DNA of 64,000 nt from Treponema phagedenis (GCF_008153345.1 NZ_CP042818.1:744001-808000), one strand, 5' to 3'. Shown: positions 46,385 through 57,584, numbered from the stretch's first letter. Numbers and translations are program-made. Notes: generated by a model from the letters alone, not told the origin.

Positions 46385-48146
46385 AGGCAAGGTGGTCGGC
46401 ATTAATGGAAATATGGTCAGTGTCGCCTTTACGGGGCATATTTCACTGAATGAAGTCGGCTATGTAGAAGTAGATAACAAACGTCTAAAAGGCGAAATTA
46501 TTCGTATCAGAGGCTCAATAGCCCAGATGCAGGTTTTTGAAATTACTAAAGGAATTAAAATAGGAGATCCCGTCTATTTTACCGGCGACCTTCTGTCGGT
46601 AGATTTAGGGCCGGGATTGCTCGGGCAAATTTATGACGGGCTGCAAAATCCCCTTCCGCAACTGGCAGAACAAGCAGGATACTTTTTGGAGCGCGGCGTG
46701 TACCTTGAAGGGCTTTCAAGAGAGAAAAAATGGGAGTTTACTCCTATCGCAAAAGTCGGCGATACACTTACTCGCGGAGACTGTTTCGGCACCGTGCCAG
46801 AAAACAGTTTTACCCATCGTATTATGCTTCCTTTTGATATGTACGGAACCTATACACTGAAATCCATTGCATCCGAGGGTGCATATACCTTAAAAGATAC
46901 CGTTGCGGAAGTTACCGATGAGCGAGGTAAAGTCTACCCGCTTACTTTGAGTTTCCGCTGGCCGGTAAAACGCCCAATCGATTGTTATGCTGAACGGCTT
47001 AAACCTACAGAGCCGCTCATTACCAAAATCAGAACAATTGACACTTTTTTTCCGGTAGCAAAGGGCGGAACCTATTGTATCCCCGGGCCGTTCGGGGCGG
47101 GAAAAACTGTTTTACAACACGCAACAAGTCGCAACGCCGAGGTTGATATTGTAGTTATTGCCGCTTGCGGCGAGCGGGCGGGAGAGGTTGTTGAAACCTT
47201 AAAAGAATTCCCTGAATTAACCGATCCGCGGACAGGGCGTTCTTTAATGGAGCGTACGATTATTATTTGTAATACCTCATCAATGCCGGTAGCAGCCCGT
47301 GAAGCTTCAGTATATACCGGAGTAACTTTGGCTGAATATTATCGGCAAATGGGATTAAATGTACTTTTGCTTGCCGATTCTACCAGCCGCTGGGCGCAGG
47401 CTCTTCGAGAAATGTCCGGTCGTTTGGAAGAAATACCCGGTGAAGAAGCATTTCCCGCTTATCTCGAATCATATATTGCAACGTTTTATGAGCGGGCAGG
47501 TATTGTGCGCTTAAAAGACGGCAGTATGGGCTCCGTTACAATCGGCGGAACGGTTTCTCCCGCAGGCGGAAACTTTGAAGAGCCGGTAACGCAGGCAACG
47601 CTTAAAGTTGTAGGCGCCTTCCATGGCTTATCGAGGGAGCGCTCCGATGCGCGAAAATATCCGGCTATCCATCCGCTTGATTCATGGTCTAAATATCCGG
47701 GCGTACTCGACACCGCGCAGGTAGCCTATGGGCGTTCATTTTTACAGCGGAGTTCCGAAATAGAGCAGATGATGAAAGTCGTCGGAGAAGAAGGCACTAC
47801 TATCGAAGACTTTGTTGTGTATTTAAAAGGACTCTTCCTTGACTCGGTATATTTACAACAAAACTCGTTTGATGAGGTCGATGATGCGGTCTCTGTTGAG
47901 CGGCAAAAGCACTGCTATGAGATTATTTTACAAGTTTTGGGCGGAAAATTTAATTTTGAGACAAAGGATGAGGCAAGAGCTTATTTTAATAAGCTGCGCC
48001 TTTTATTTATAGACTATAATTATTCTGAATGGAATTCTTCCAAGTTTAAATCCCATGAAACCGAAGTATTGAGCCTCATTTCTGAAAAATCACAGGAACT
48101 TGATCCTCAAGCTAAAAACTACTTGGAAAAGCGGGGTAAAATATGA
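46371..48146 (+). CDS. atpA: V-type ATP synthase catalytic subunit A
   Basis: 591 residues from the ATG at 46371 (CTTGGAG upstream), overlapping the DUF2764 gene by 14 bases. Walker A is [12 protein letters not shown]; the V-type-specific insertion after the first barrel is present ([18 protein letters not shown] onwards). [20 protein letters not shown] is the Walker B region and arginine-finger side. It hydrolyses or makes ATP coupled to Na+ or H+ flow. Confidence 0.96.
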   Translation: MIENEGKVVGINGNMVSVAFTGHISLNEVGYVEVDNKRLKGEIIRIRGSIAQMQVFEITKGIKIGDPVYFTGDLLSVDLGPGLLGQIYDGLQNPLPQLAEQAGYFLERGVYLEGLSREKKWEFTPIAKVGDTLTRGDCFGTVPENSFTHRIMLPFDMYGTYTLKSIASEGAYTLKDTVAEVTDERGKVYPLTLSFRWPVKRPIDCYAERLKPTEPLITKIRTIDTFFPVAKGGTYCIPGPFGAGKTVLQHATSRNAEVDIVVIAACGERAGEVVETLKEFPELTDPRTGRSLMERTIIICNTSSMPVAAREASVYTGVTLAEYYRQMGLNVLLLADSTSRWAQALREMSGRLEEIPGEEAFPAYLESYIATFYERAGIVRLKDGSMGSVTIGGTVSPAGGNFEEPVTQATLKVVGAFHGLSRERSDARKYPAIHPLDSWSKYPGVLDTAQVAYGRSFLQRSSEIEQMMKVVGEEGTTIEDFVVYLKGLFLDSVYLQQNSFDEVDDAVSVERQKHCYEIILQVLGGKFNFETKDEARAYFNKLRLLFIDYNYSEWNSSKFKSHETEVLSLISEKSQELDPQAKNYLEKRGKI

Positions 48147-49438
48147 ACAAGGTTTATAGCAAAATTGAATCAATCACCGGTTCTGTAATAACCGTTAAGG
48201 CTGAAGGTGTACATTATGGAGAGTTGGCGCAGGTAAAAACCGTTTTCGGCACCTCTTTAGCGGAGGTAAATAAGCTTGACGGAGACATTGTTTCGTTGCA
48301 GGTTTTTGCAGGCGGGCGCGGTGTTTCAACAGGTGATGAAGTGCGGTTTTTAGGAAGACAAATGCAGGTAAGTTTTTCACACGATCTTCTCGGGAGAATC
48401 TTTAACGGCTCGGGAGAACCGCGCGACAGAGGACCTGCTTTACACGATAATCCTGTAGAGCTTGGCGGCCCATCGGTTAACCCTACAAAAAGAATTATGG
48501 CGCGCCGTATGATTAGAACCGGTATTCCGATGATCGACATGTTTAACACGCTTGTTGTCTCTCAAAAACTACCGATATTTTCTATTTCCGGTGAGCCGTA
48601 TAACGAATTGCTTGCACGAATTGCGATGCAGGCGGAAGTTGATGTTATTGTTTTAGGCGGTATGGGCTTAAAATACGATGATTATTTGTATTTTAAGGAA
48701 ACCCTTGAAGAAGCGGGATCTTTAAGCCGAACGGTCATGTTTGTGCACACGGCGGCAGACCCCACGGTAGAATGCCTTATGATTCCGGATATGTGTCTTT
48801 CAGTGGCTGAACAATTTGCTCTTGAAGGAAAAGACGTACTGGTATTGCTCACCGATATGACAAACTTTGCAGACTCAATGAAAGAAATTGCAATCATTCA
48901 AGAGCAGGTTCCCTCTAATCGCGGTTATCCGGGAGATTTGTACAGTCAGCTTGCCGCCCGATACGAAAAGGCGGTAGAATTTGACGATGCAGGCTCAATC
49001 ACCGTATTGGCGGTAACCACCATGCCCGGCGACGATGTTACGCATCCTGTTCCTGATAATACGGGCTATATCACCGAAGGACAGTTTTATCTTAAAAACG
49101 GTCGAATTGAACCGTTCGGCAGTCTTTCCCGATTAAAGCAAAACGTAAACGGCAAAACACGTGATGATCACCGTGCTTTAATGGATAATATGATTAAACT
49201 CTATGCTTCATTTAAAGATACCTTAGAGAAAAAATCTATGGGTTTTATGATGAGCGAATGGGACGAAAAACTTTTAAAATACGGCAAACTCTTTGAAGCG
49301 CAAATGATGGACTTGTCGGTTAATATTCCACTGGAGGGGGCTCTTGATGCGGGCTGGAAGATTCTTTCTTCATGTTTTACTCCCGAAGAAACAGGTATCA
49401 ACTCTGAGCTCATCAAAAAATATTGGGTGCGCACATAG
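48143..49438 (+). CDS. atpB: V-type ATP synthase subunit B
   Basis: 431 residues, ATG overlapping the atpA stop (ATGA). The P-loop is degenerate ([15 protein letters not shown] in place of GxxxxGKT), which is normal for the non-catalytic B subunit. LARDGSGEP-like [17 protein letters not shown] and [14 protein letters not shown] are conserved. It alternates with A in the head. Confidence 0.96.
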   Translation: MNKVYSKIESITGSVITVKAEGVHYGELAQVKTVFGTSLAEVNKLDGDIVSLQVFAGGRGVSTGDEVRFLGRQMQVSFSHDLLGRIFNGSGEPRDRGPALHDNPVELGGPSVNPTKRIMARRMIRTGIPMIDMFNTLVVSQKLPIFSISGEPYNELLARIAMQAEVDVIVLGGMGLKYDDYLYFKETLEEAGSLSRTVMFVHTAADPTVECLMIPDMCLSVAEQFALEGKDVLVLLTDMTNFADSMKEIAIIQEQVPSNRGYPGDLYSQLAARYEKAVEFDDAGSITVLAVTTMPGDDVTHPVPDNTGYITEGQFYLKNGRIEPFGSLSRLKQNVNGKTRDDHRALMDNMIKLYASFKDTLEKKSMGFMMSEWDEKLLKYGKLFEAQMMDLSVNIPLEGALDAGWKILSSCFTPEETGINSELIKKYWVRT

Positions 49439-49450
49439 GGAACGAATACT

Positions 49451-50068
49451 ATGGCAATAAAACTTACTAAAAATGAGCTGAAAAATCAAAAAGAAGCATT
49501 AAAAATGTTCCAACGGTATTTGCCGACCCTTCAGCTTAAAAAACAGCAGCTGCAAACCGAGATACGCGGTATAGAAGCGAGAGCGCATGCGGTTCGCTCG
49601 CAAAGAGATGCGCTTAATAAAGAATTTGAGCAATGGATCGCCGTGTTTGCAGAAAAAAATGCGTTTAAGCTCGAAACCGTGCAAATAAAGGAAGTAAGAA
49701 CGTCAACGGGAAATATTGCCGGTGTGCGTATTCCTGTTTTTTCCGGCGCCGATTTTACAAGGACAGAATACGACCTGTATGTAACTCCCTTGTGGGTTGA
49801 TATTGCTTCCGATAAAATGGAACAGGTTTTAACTTTTGATCTTGAAGCACGCGTGCTTGATGAACAGGTAAAACTGCTTAATCAAGAGTTGCGTACTACA
49901 ACGCAGCGGGTAAACCTTTTTGAAAAAATAAAAATTCCCGAAACTCGGGAAAATATCAGAAAGATCACGGTTTATTTAGCGGATCAGCAAGTTGCGGCGG
50001 TAGTGCGCGGAAAGATTTCCAAAAAGAAATCAGAGTTTCGAAGTGCAGCACAGGAGGAATCGCAATGA
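49451..50068 (+). CDS. atpD: V-type ATP synthase subunit D
   Basis: 205 residues; central-stalk rotor coiled coil. The N-terminus [33 protein letters not shown] and the C-terminal RRVNLFE-type [23 protein letters not shown] are subunit D hallmarks. It lies 12 bases after atpB and its stop overlaps the atpI start (ATGA). Confidence 0.94.
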   Translation: MAIKLTKNELKNQKEALKMFQRYLPTLQLKKQQLQTEIRGIEARAHAVRSQRDALNKEFEQWIAVFAEKNAFKLETVQIKEVRTSTGNIAGVRIPVFSGADFTRTEYDLYVTPLWVDIASDKMEQVLTFDLEARVLDEQVKLLNQELRTTTQRVNLFEKIKIPETRENIRKITVYLADQQVAAVVRGKISKKKSEFRSAAQEESQ

Positions 50069-51930
50069 TAGTACCCATGAAAAAAGCCTCTGTTTTGGTC
50101 TTACACAATGAGCAGGAAAAAGCACTGGAAGCATTACGCAAACTAGGTGTTTTACACATAGAAAAAAGAGAGGCATCAAGCGAAAAGCTTTCATCCTTGC
50201 GCGATCTTGATACAAAGCTGACTCGAGCTCAATCTCTGATTGAAGAGGCTGCAAAAAACCTAAAGAAAAAAGTGCGTGGCTCCGCTGATGCAGATCAAGA
50301 AAAACTTATGGAGCTGGTAAACAATACGCTTGCATTGGCGGAGGAAAAGGATGCCGCAAAAGATCGTCTTGCAGCTACTCTTTCCGACATTACGCATTAC
50401 GCTCCTTGGGGGAACTTTAACCCTGCCGATATAAAAGAGCTCGCGGAAAAGGGTGTATATCTTTTTCCGGTAACGCTTTCTGAAAAATCTTATCGTGCTT
50501 TGCCTGATTCGCTTACCACTGTTTTACTTTCTGCAAGAAAAAAACTGGTGCGTTGTGTCATTATCTCGGAAGAGCCGAAGCTCCCGATAGATTTACCCGA
50601 TGACGTGCAAGAACTTGAGATGCCTGCAGTTGCAGTATCCGAGCTTGAAGAAATTCGGGACGATTTAACGGTTAGAATTTCCGATATCGAAGAAAAGCTT
50701 GCTTCTTTTACCACATATATACCTGCAATGAAAAAGCTGCAAAAAACTTGCGCAAAAGAGATTGAATTTGAGGTAGTCAGAGCCGGTATGCCGCTTGTGG
50801 AACTGAATGATAAAGACAGCTTAACAAAAAAAATGAATCTTGCTTGGCTTTCAGGGTATCTTCCCACAGAAAACGAAGCCGCATTACTTGAAACTGCAAA
50901 AAAAGAAGGGTGGGCATGCGTATCCAATGATCCTACGGATGAAGATATTGTGCCTACTCAATTGAAGCATAATCGTTTTGTAAACTTATTAACTCCGCTT
51001 ACCGAATTCCTCGGTACAATTCCGTATTATACCGAACCTGATATTTCCCTTTGGTTCTTACTCTTTTTCGGAATATTTTTTGCCATGATATTCGGCGATG
51101 CGGGCTATGGCAGCGTTCTGGTACTTATTTCCGCAGTTATGATCTTAAAGGCGAAAAAGGCAAAAAAAGAAGTTCCGCTTGCACTTAAAATGTTTTTATA
51201 TCTCGGTTTTTTAACCGTTATTTGGGGTACAATTGTATGCAACTGGTTCGGTCTTGCGCCCGAAAATCTTCCCGTTTGGCTTCAAAACCTTTCAATACCG
51301 GGATTTTCAAATCTCACCGAAGAAACGATCAGAAACAAAAATCAAATGCATTTTTGTTTTATACTCGGACTCATACAGCTTACAATTGGACATATAATCG
51401 GTATAAAGCGGAGCTTCCGTTCTCTGAAAGTTTTCGGCGAAATCGGATCTCTTGCAATGCTGTACGGAATATATTTTGTGGTATTGAACCTTATTATCGA
51501 TAGCAAAAAATATCCGATAAACTCTTACGTGATTATTGCAATTGTTGCGGGCTTTATCTTAAACTTTATTTTTTCCTCGTATGAAACAAGCATCCGAGAA
51601 AGTCTTATAGAAAATGCTAAAAACAGCATCAGTAAGTTTCTTGGGGTGGTAAATATTTTTGCCGATATTATGAGTTATATTCGTCTTTGGGCGGTTGGGC
51701 TTGCCGGCGGCGCAATTAGCGCAACGGTCAATGCAATGGCGGGTCCTGCTTTAGGAAGTTTTTTGGTATTTCTCGGTGTCTTATTACTTTTATTCGGACA
51801 CGGATTAAACTATATTATGAATGTGCTTTCGGTTATCGTACACGGTGTGCGATTAAATACTTTGGAATTTTCAAACCATGTCGGTCTCGCATGGGCCGGT
51901 ATAAAATACGAACCTTTCAGCGATAACTAA
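50065..51930 (+). CDS. atpI: V-type ATP synthase subunit I (membrane stator a)
   Basis: 621 residues. Cytoplasmic N-terminal half (about 1-310) with coiled coils, then seven or so membrane helices in the C-terminal half, starting at [22 protein letters not shown]. The conserved arginine for ion transfer is expected in [13 protein letters not shown], where an R is present. It forms the ion half-channels against the K ring. Confidence 0.95.
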   Translation: MIVPMKKASVLVLHNEQEKALEALRKLGVLHIEKREASSEKLSSLRDLDTKLTRAQSLIEEAAKNLKKKVRGSADADQEKLMELVNNTLALAEEKDAAKDRLAATLSDITHYAPWGNFNPADIKELAEKGVYLFPVTLSEKSYRALPDSLTTVLLSARKKLVRCVIISEEPKLPIDLPDDVQELEMPAVAVSELEEIRDDLTVRISDIEEKLASFTTYIPAMKKLQKTCAKEIEFEVVRAGMPLVELNDKDSLTKKMNLAWLSGYLPTENEAALLETAKKEGWACVSNDPTDEDIVPTQLKHNRFVNLLTPLTEFLGTIPYYTEPDISLWFLLFFGIFFAMIFGDAGYGSVLVLISAVMILKAKKAKKEVPLALKMFLYLGFLTVIWGTIVCNWFGLAPENLPVWLQNLSIPGFSNLTEETIRNKNQMHFCFILGLIQLTIGHIIGIKRSFRSLKVFGEIGSLAMLYGIYFVVLNLIIDSKKYPINSYVIIAIVAGFILNFIFSSYETSIRESLIENAKNSISKFLGVVNIFADIMSYIRLWAVGLAGGAISATVNAMAGPALGSFLVFLGVLLLLFGHGLNYIMNVLSVIVHGVRLNTLEFSNHVGLAWAGIKYEPFSDN

Positions 51931-51957
51931 ATGCTGTAAGGATATGGAGGATTACAT

Positions 51958-52380
51958 ATGAATTTTGGTTTATTTGGTGCGGCGGCCGCACTCGGGATTT
52001 CAGCCATCGGATCTGCAATCGGACTCGCTATTGCGGGGCAAGGAACAATCGGCGCGTGGAAACGCTGTTACATGAGTAACAAACCAGCACCTTTTATACT
52101 GGTCGCTTTTGCCGGAGCTCCTTTAACGCAGACAATTTACGGTTATCTGTTGATGGATCGAATGCTTAATTCTCAAAAAGATGCATGGTTCTTATTAGGT
52201 CTCGGACTTGTCTGCGGACTTGCTATTGCCATATCAGCGGTAGCACAGGGAAAAGCATCCGCCTCAGGCTCCGATGCCCTTGCCGAAACGGGAAAAGGAT
52301 TTGCGCAATATATTACAATTGTCGGTCTTTGCGAAACTGTTGCTCTGTTTGTTATGGTATTCGGCTTAATCAAGTGCTGA
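51958..52380 (+). CDS. atpK: V-type ATP synthase subunit K (proteolipid ring)
   Basis: 140 residues, ATGGAGG upstream. Four membrane helices, i.e. a fused pair of two-helix hairpins: GAAAALGISAIGSAIGLAIAGQ and LGLVCGLAIAISAVAQGKASA. The ion-carrying carboxylate lies in the last hairpin helix region GLCETVALFVM (E), while the first hairpin lacks one, as in eukaryotic-type fused rings. Some residues around it (Q at GQ, AQG) are compatible with Na+ binding. Terminator follows. Confidence 0.93.
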   Translation: MNFGLFGAAAALGISAIGSAIGLAIAGQGTIGAWKRCYMSNKPAPFILVAFAGAPLTQTIYGYLLMDRMLNSQKDAWFLLGLGLVCGLAIAISAVAQGKASASGSDALAETGKGFAQYITIVGLCETVALFVMVFGLIKC

Positions 52381-52417
52381 AAAGACTCAAAAAGAGTACC
52401 CAGATATAGCTTTATCT

Positions 52418-52472
52418 CAAATGGGTTTTGTAAGATACTTTTATATGCTGCAAAACCCATTTGCAGTTTTTA
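52418..52472 (+). terminator. Terminator of the V-ATPase operon
   Basis: Perfect 13-bp stem CAAATGGGTTTTG...CAAAACCCATTTG with a 20-base loop, followed by CAGTTTTTAG. Confidence 0.8.
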
Positions 52473-52514
52473 GCCTTTGTATTCTTTTTGTCGTAATCGC
52501 AAGGAATTTTTTCA

Positions 52515-53309
52515 ATGCATTTAGTTGTAGATATTGGTAACTCTAATATTGTAATTGGTCTTTTTGAAGAAGAAAGAATCGAGAACGAGCCGAACTGTGT
52601 AAAAACCTGGCGCTTATATACGAATATTTTGCGTACCGCTGATGAGTACACAACGATTATTCGCAGCCTTTTACGCGATGATAATATTGATATTTCTTCG
52701 GTACATTTTTCTCTTCTTTCTTCTGTGGTACCGCCGCTTACGCTTGTCTTTTCTCAAGTGCTCATAAACCTTACCGGAATTAAACCGGCTGTTCTTGCCC
52801 ACGATGTATATGACAAACTTCCCATCGCAATTCCTGAAACGGCACGCTATACCATCGGGACGGATATTATTGCAAATGCGGTCGGTGCCTATACATTTTA
52901 TAAAAAAGCTTGCATCGTCATTGATTTCGGCACGGCTCTTACCTTTACCGCTGTTGATTCACAAGGAAGTATCCAAGGCGTTGCCATTGCACCCGGTTTA
53001 CAAACTGCGGCAAAAGCACTGGTTACACAGACTGCACAGCTACCTTCGGTTCCTCTTGAAATTCCCCATTCAAGTTTGGGAAAAAATACCGTACACGCAA
53101 TTCAGTCCGGAATTGTGCTCGGTTATTCTTCATTGGTGGAAGGTATGATTGTACGCATGAAAAAAGAACTTGGTACGGACTGCCTTGTTGTTGCGACAGG
53201 AGGGCTTTCCGGTGTGCTTGAAAATGCAGAAAACCTTTTTACTAAAATCGATCAAAAACTCACATTAAAAGGGCTTTCATATATTGCCGCAATTCTGAAC
53301 GAAAAATAA
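52515..53309 (+). CDS. coaX: Type III pantothenate kinase
   Basis: 264 residues. ATP-binding DIGNSNIVIGLF at the start (D6), the pantothenate loop GTDIIANAVGAY and the IDFGTALTFTAVD catalytic segment are typical for CoaX. It makes 4'-phosphopantothenate, the first step to CoA, and needs no feedback from CoA. AAGGAA precedes the ATG. Single gene after the V-ATPase terminator. Confidence 0.95.
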   Translation: MHLVVDIGNSNIVIGLFEEERIENEPNCVKTWRLYTNILRTADEYTTIIRSLLRDDNIDISSVHFSLLSSVVPPLTLVFSQVLINLTGIKPAVLAHDVYDKLPIAIPETARYTIGTDIIANAVGAYTFYKKACIVIDFGTALTFTAVDSQGSIQGVAIAPGLQTAAKALVTQTAQLPSVPLEIPHSSLGKNTVHAIQSGIVLGYSSLVEGMIVRMKKELGTDCLVVATGGLSGVLENAENLFTKIDQKLTLKGLSYIAAILNEK

Positions 53310-53421
53310 ACTTCCCTTTAAAAAATAAAATCCTTATCGGATTTTCAGCCTGCGGTTTGAAAGAAAAACTAAATCCTTCTTTGGAAAAAAATCAAATCGC
53401 AGCGCTAAAACTTGCCATGCT

Positions 53422-53847
53422 TTAAACCGCTTCATTCGGAGACTCTTTTTTTTGAGTGGAAGAATCGGGATTTGCTGCAGGCCGAATTGTTTTTATCCTG
53501 AATATAAAATAGTAATATTTTATTACCATAAGTAAAATGATTATTATGCGCGCATAAAGATTTTTTGAAAAATAAAACCCGATTAAAAGCATGGTTGATG
53601 CAAAAGCTAAAATAGATACTTTTGCTTTTAAAGTCATTGCGCGGTTTTCATTAAATCGTTTTAAGTGGTTTTTATAAATTTTTGTTTGTATAAACCAGTT
53701 ATGAACACGTGTTGAGCCTTTAGTAAAACAAAAAAGAGTTATAAGTAAAAAAGGCGTTGTAGGTAGGATGGGCAAAAAAATCCCTATAATCCCAATCCCT
53801 AAAAACAAAAAGCCTACGATTATCCATACTATTTTAACGATTTTCAT
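53422..53847 (-). CDS. YbaN-family (DUF454) small membrane protein
   Basis: 141 residues from the ATG at 53847 (GGAG 7 bases upstream; GTG two codons earlier). Three hydrophobic helices. The family motif is clear: GFLFLGIGIIGIFLPILPTTPFLLI followed by CFTKGSTRVHNWFIQTKIYKNHLKRF. Inner-membrane protein of unknown function. Convergent with coaX. Confidence 0.85.
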   Translation of the reverse strand: MKIVKIVWIIVGFLFLGIGIIGIFLPILPTTPFLLITLFCFTKGSTRVHNWFIQTKIYKNHLKRFNENRAMTLKAKVSILAFASTMLLIGFYFSKNLYARIIIILLMVIKYYYFIFRIKTIRPAANPDSSTQKKESPNEAV

Positions 53848-54014
53848 AATCACTCCGTTGTTATACTAGAGTAACATAAAAAGCTTAGAGAGGCAAGCAT
53901 GGCTTGCATGGCCGGAATAAAGCATGAAAAACTTATTTTTGCCATTTCAACAGCAATTTAACTCAATTTTAAATAGTTTTCACAGATTATTACCATTCCT
54001 CCTTTTTATATCCA

Positions 54015-54042
54015 TTGACTTTTTTTTGAGACTTTCTACAAT
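54015..54042 (+). promoter_or_regulatory. Promoter directly before folC
   Basis: TTGACT (54015-54020)-N16-TACAAT (54037-54042), 8 bases before the ATG at 54051 with no ribosome site: a leaderless transcript is likely. Confidence 0.55.
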
Positions 54043-54050
54043 AACACCAT

Positions 54051-55409
54051 ATGAAATTTTCAACCGAAGAGTTTTGCCGATGGCTTGACGGCTTTGCCAA
54101 TTTTGAGCAGGTGCCGAAGCCGGATAGGTTTACTTTAGAAGGAATTAGAAATCTTGCGGAAATGTTTGACAATCCGCAAAATACCTATAAATCGATTCAT
54201 CTTGCCGGATCGAAGGGGAAGGGCTCAACCTCAACAATGATTGCCTCGATTCTTGATGTGGCGGGTTTTCAAACAGGGTTGTATACGTCGCCGCATGTTT
54301 GCGATTTTCGGGAGCGGGTTTCCCGTGCCGGCGTTTTTTTTAGCGATGCGGAATATGCGGAAGCCTATGCGCGAATACATGAAAAAATAACCGCAAAGCA
54401 AAACAAAGATTCCGATTTTGCGCCGACTTGGTTTGAGCTTGTTACCTTGCTTGCCTTTGAACTTTTTAAGGAGTGCGGCTGCAATTGGGCAGTGTTTGAA
54501 ACCGGCATGGGCGGACGGCTTGATGCCACCAACATTATTCAGCCGGAAGCCTGTGTGCTTATGCCGATAGAGCTGGAGCATTGCAAATTCCTTGGCGATA
54601 CGCTTGCAAAAATTGCCGCTGAAAAGGCGGGCATTATTAAAGAAGGCTGTCCGGTTTTTTGTTTTGACCAGCAGGAAGAAGCTTTGCAGGTTTTTAAAAC
54701 GGTTGCGGAACAAAAACATGCGCCCTTCTTTTATCTGCCGGAGCTGATTACAAAAACCGAAAGCAGCATCGCTCATTTTGAGCGAAAGGTTTGCATTCAT
54801 TTTAATGCGGCAACAAAACCGGGGAGTTTGTTTGCGCGCCCGCTTTCGGTTAACCTAAAACTTTTAGATGAGTTTCAGATAAAAAACGCCGCGCTTGCCG
54901 CCGCAGCTGTCAAGTATCTTTTGCCGGAACTCAGCGAGGAGATAATCGAAAAAGGTTTGGCTCAAGCAACGCTTCCCGCACGTTTTGAGGTAGTGCAAAA
55001 AGAGCCGCTTATTGTTGTGGACGGCGCTCACACAAAAAACAGTATTGCCGGCACGCTTGCAACGTTCTTAAGTATTGCGCCTGAAAAATTTATCCTGCTT
55101 TTTGCCTGCGCCGAAGATAAATCAAGTGAAGAATTTGCGCCTCTCTTTTTAAATCACGCTGCGGAAATCTTTCTCACTATTCCGGGTGTGTTTAAAAAAT
55201 CGAATTTTGAGCGAACGAGGAAAGCTTTTTTGAATACTTTTCAAAATGAGCCAAGCTGTCCGATACATGCAGATGAAAACTTTTCGCTGATTATTCGCCA
55301 AGCCTTTGAGAAGAGTAAAACTGAAAAACGTCCGCTGCTTGTTATAGGCTCATTTTATCTGGCGGGGGAAGTAAAACGCGCACTTCCTCAGCTTGCACAG
55401 AAGGATTAG
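54051..55409 (+). CDS. folC: Folylpolyglutamate synthase / dihydrofolate synthase
   Basis: 452 residues of the Mur-ligase fold. The P-loop is HLAGSKGKGSTSTMIA (about 51-66); FETGMGGRLDATNII and LEHCKFLGDTLAKIAAEKAGIIK are hallmark FolC segments; the C-terminal domain has VDGAHTKNSIAGTL. It adds glutamates to folates. Its 3' end overlaps the pseudouridine synthase gene on the other strand by 68 bases. Confidence 0.93.
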   Translation: MKFSTEEFCRWLDGFANFEQVPKPDRFTLEGIRNLAEMFDNPQNTYKSIHLAGSKGKGSTSTMIASILDVAGFQTGLYTSPHVCDFRERVSRAGVFFSDAEYAEAYARIHEKITAKQNKDSDFAPTWFELVTLLAFELFKECGCNWAVFETGMGGRLDATNIIQPEACVLMPIELEHCKFLGDTLAKIAAEKAGIIKEGCPVFCFDQQEEALQVFKTVAEQKHAPFFYLPELITKTESSIAHFERKVCIHFNAATKPGSLFARPLSVNLKLLDEFQIKNAALAAAAVKYLLPELSEEIIEKGLAQATLPARFEVVQKEPLIVVDGAHTKNSIAGTLATFLSIAPEKFILLFACAEDKSSEEFAPLFLNHAAEIFLTIPGVFKKSNFERTRKAFLNTFQNEPSCPIHADENFSLIIRQAFEKSKTEKRPLLVIGSFYLAGEVKRALPQLAQKD

Positions 55410-56097
55410 GAAAAGAAAGCTCTGTCGCAAACAACTGGAGCGGATATGTATGCGCGTTGATTATGGCTTGCGCATAGGCTTTTTCATACGCAGGATTGTA
55501 AAGCGCATCTCCGATAATCGGAAAGCCGATCCACGCCAGATGAGCGCGCACCTGATGCCGATATCCTAAGCTGAGTGTGCAGGTAATCATTGCGGTTTGC
55601 CCTTGCTCCAGAATCTCGGTTAGGGTTGTGGTGTACAATTTGGCATTTCGGGTAAAATTTTTGCCGCCCTCAAAAATCGGCGCAACCTTTCGCGCACCCG
55701 GGCCGAAGTTTCTAAACCGGCTTTTGACAACAAAGGGAAGCGTAATTTTTACTTTCGGTGAGTTTAATTGCGGGCTGCAAAAGGCGGTATAGGTTTTTCT
55801 GATTTTCCCGTTTTGTTGTGCTTTTTGCAAAATATCAAAACTGTTCTGATTTTTTGCAATAAGCACCAGCCCGCTTGTGGCAGTATCGAGCCGATGGATA
55901 AGCCCTTTTTCAATCTCTTTTTTTCCGATGACGGCGGCAGCTGCGGGCTCCCTTTTTATAAACCATGCAATGAGCGTGTTTTTCTCATCGCTGCGTAACG
56001 GGGCGGTGGGCATTCCCGAAGGTTTATACAAAACCGCAAAATCTTCACTCTCTTTTATAAGCTGCGGCTCGGGCAGCCGATGATTAAAGCCCGCCAT
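55342..56097 (-). CDS. RluA-family 23S/tRNA pseudouridine synthase (no S4 domain)
   Basis: 251 residues. The catalytic loop is GLIHRLDTATSGLV (D71); KPSGMPTAP and RHQVRAHLAWIGFPIIGDALY complete the family pattern. It lacks an S4 domain, unlike the neighbour just upstream. The target base cannot be told from sequence. It overlaps the upstream rluD-like gene by 14 bases, so it is co-translated. Confidence 0.88.
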   Translation of the reverse strand: MAGFNHRLPEPQLIKESEDFAVLYKPSGMPTAPLRSDEKNTLIAWFIKREPAAAAVIGKKEIEKGLIHRLDTATSGLVLIAKNQNSFDILQKAQQNGKIRKTYTAFCSPQLNSPKVKITLPFVVKSRFRNFGPGARKVAPIFEGGKNFTRNAKLYTTTLTEILEQGQTAMITCTLSLGYRHQVRAHLAWIGFPIIGDALYNPAYEKAYAQAIINAHTYPLQLFATELSFPNPSVQAEEVRVLLPPPDKMSL

Positions 56098-57046
56098 CGT
56101 TTTTCATTTCCCCTAAAAATGAGCGAAACCTCTCGGGCAACGGGGCGGTAATTTTTATCGGATTTCCGTCAGGCAGGTTTATTTTTAAGTGCTGCGCGTG
56201 AAGCATTAAGCTGCTTGAAGAAAATCGGGAATCTTTTTTTCCGTAGAGCGGATCTCCTAAAATCGGGCAGCCGATAAAGGCGGCATGCAGCCGAATTTGG
56301 TGTGTGCGCCCGGTGCCAAGTTTGAATTGCACAATCGAATATTTGCCGAAAGTTTTTAGCACCCTATACAATGTATCCGCATACCGCCCGACGGAAAGGT
56401 CTGAAGAAGCGGCAAACTTTGTGCGGTGTTTCGGGTCTCGATATATCGAAGTTTCAATTTTTCCTTTAAGTGTTCGAGGACAGCCTTGCACTACGGCAAG
56501 ATATATTTTTGTTGTTTTGTGCTGTTTAAATTGAGCCTTAAAAAACTCCTCCGCCCGCGTGTTCCTTGCGGTAATAAGCACGCCTGAAGTGTCCTTATCC
56601 AAACGGTGGACAATTCCCTGCCGGAAGCAGGACTGAAAACTTTGCGTGTTCTGCAAGATTTCGGAAAACTCATCTTTAATCGGCGAGCAATGCAGCCGGT
56701 AATACGCCAACCCCTGCACCAATGTTCCCGTCCAGTTCCCCGATGCGGGGTGCGTTACCAAACCTTGTTGCTTATTAACCGCAATCACATCCTCATTTTC
56801 AAAAAGAATGGAAAGCGGAATCTCTTCGGGGATAAAAACCTCGGGGATAGGGTCTGCCCATTTAATTTCTACAATATCATTAGGGCGTACAAGCGTGGAA
56901 AGCTTTGCCTGCTTCCCGTTCACCGCTGCCGATTGCAAACCCGCCTTTAGTTTTGAGCGCGGTATATTCATTTGCGCGCCGCAAAAAACATCGAGCCGGC
57001 GGGGCTCATTGTACGCTTCCGAAACGACAAAGCGTTTATTCTGCAT
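56084..57046 (-). CDS. RluD-like pseudouridine synthase with S4 domain
   Basis: 320 residues: S4 RNA-binding domain (about 12-75, SEAYNEPRRLDVFCGAQMNIPRSKLKAGL), then the catalytic domain with GIVHRLDKDTSGVLI (D150) and GRTHQIRLHAAFIGCPILGDPLYG. It probably modifies helix 69 or another 23S site like RluD/RluC. Operon order on this strand is comEC, rsmA, membrane protein, rluD-like, rluA-like, with overlaps throughout. Confidence 0.9.
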   Translation of the reverse strand: MQNKRFVVSEAYNEPRRLDVFCGAQMNIPRSKLKAGLQSAAVNGKQAKLSTLVRPNDIVEIKWADPIPEVFIPEEIPLSILFENEDVIAVNKQQGLVTHPASGNWTGTLVQGLAYYRLHCSPIKDEFSEILQNTQSFQSCFRQGIVHRLDKDTSGVLITARNTRAEEFFKAQFKQHKTTKIYLAVVQGCPRTLKGKIETSIYRDPKHRTKFAASSDLSVGRYADTLYRVLKTFGKYSIVQFKLGTGRTHQIRLHAAFIGCPILGDPLYGKKDSRFSSSSLMLHAQHLKINLPDGNPIKITAPLPERFRSFLGEMKNDGGL

Positions 57047-57584
57047 GTTTTTCAGAATCCTGCGGAGTGTTTTCTTCCATTTGCTCTGCCGGCTTTTCAG
57101 GTGCTCCTTCGGGCGGAGCTGTCAACGGAACAAGCATAATCTCCTCACCATGTATGAGGTTTTCTCTTTCAAGTTTTTTGCGATCGATAGAACGCTTAAT
57201 TGCACGATAACTGAAATCGATAAGCGCTATTCCGATAGAAATTCCGACAGCGGTGCAAAACACTTTTATTTGTTCTTTTTCGGTAAGAGGAACAGCCTTG
57301 TCCGCCTGTTTAAGCGGCCAGGGATAATAGGCGGGGTCTTTCGGATGTTTTGCGGCACGAATCATATCATATCCCCAAAAGGTTAAAAGCGTTACAAAGG
57401 GCAAGGCGCCAAACGATAGAATTTCAAAGCGGCGCAACTCGTGCTGCCAAAGCGGGAATTCCTCTTTTGTATATGGAACGGGAGTTCTGTCAATTTTTTT
57501 TTCATCTTTTTCATCGGCAAACACGGGAAAAATTCCTGCAAAAATAGTAAAAAACAAAACAGCTGCGGTTATTTTTCTTCTCAT
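57036..57584 (-). CDS. Membrane protein of unknown function between rsmA and rluD-like
   Basis: 182 residues from the ATG at 57584, which overlaps the rsmA stop (ATGA). Signal peptide MRRKITAAVLFFTIFAGIFPVFA, then two hydrophobic helices (about 55-75 and 110-130, VFCTAVGISIGIALIDF) and an acidic Pro-rich tail. No family recognised. Overlaps the next gene by 11 bases, so it belongs to the operon. Confidence 0.75.
   Translation of the reverse strand: MRRKITAAVLFFTIFAGIFPVFADEKDEKKIDRTPVPYTKEEFPLWQHELRRFEILSFGALPFVTLLTFWGYDMIRAAKHPKDPAYYPWPLKQADKAVPLTEKEQIKVFCTAVGISIGIALIDFSYRAIKRSIDRKKLERENLIHGEEIMLVPLTAPPEGAPEKPAEQMEENTPQDSEKHAE

Noticed and set aside
53350-53402. Inverted repeat CTGCGGTTTGA...TCAAATCGCAG after coaX as a terminator
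   Set aside because: It contains a mismatch, a long loop and no T-run; too weak to list.
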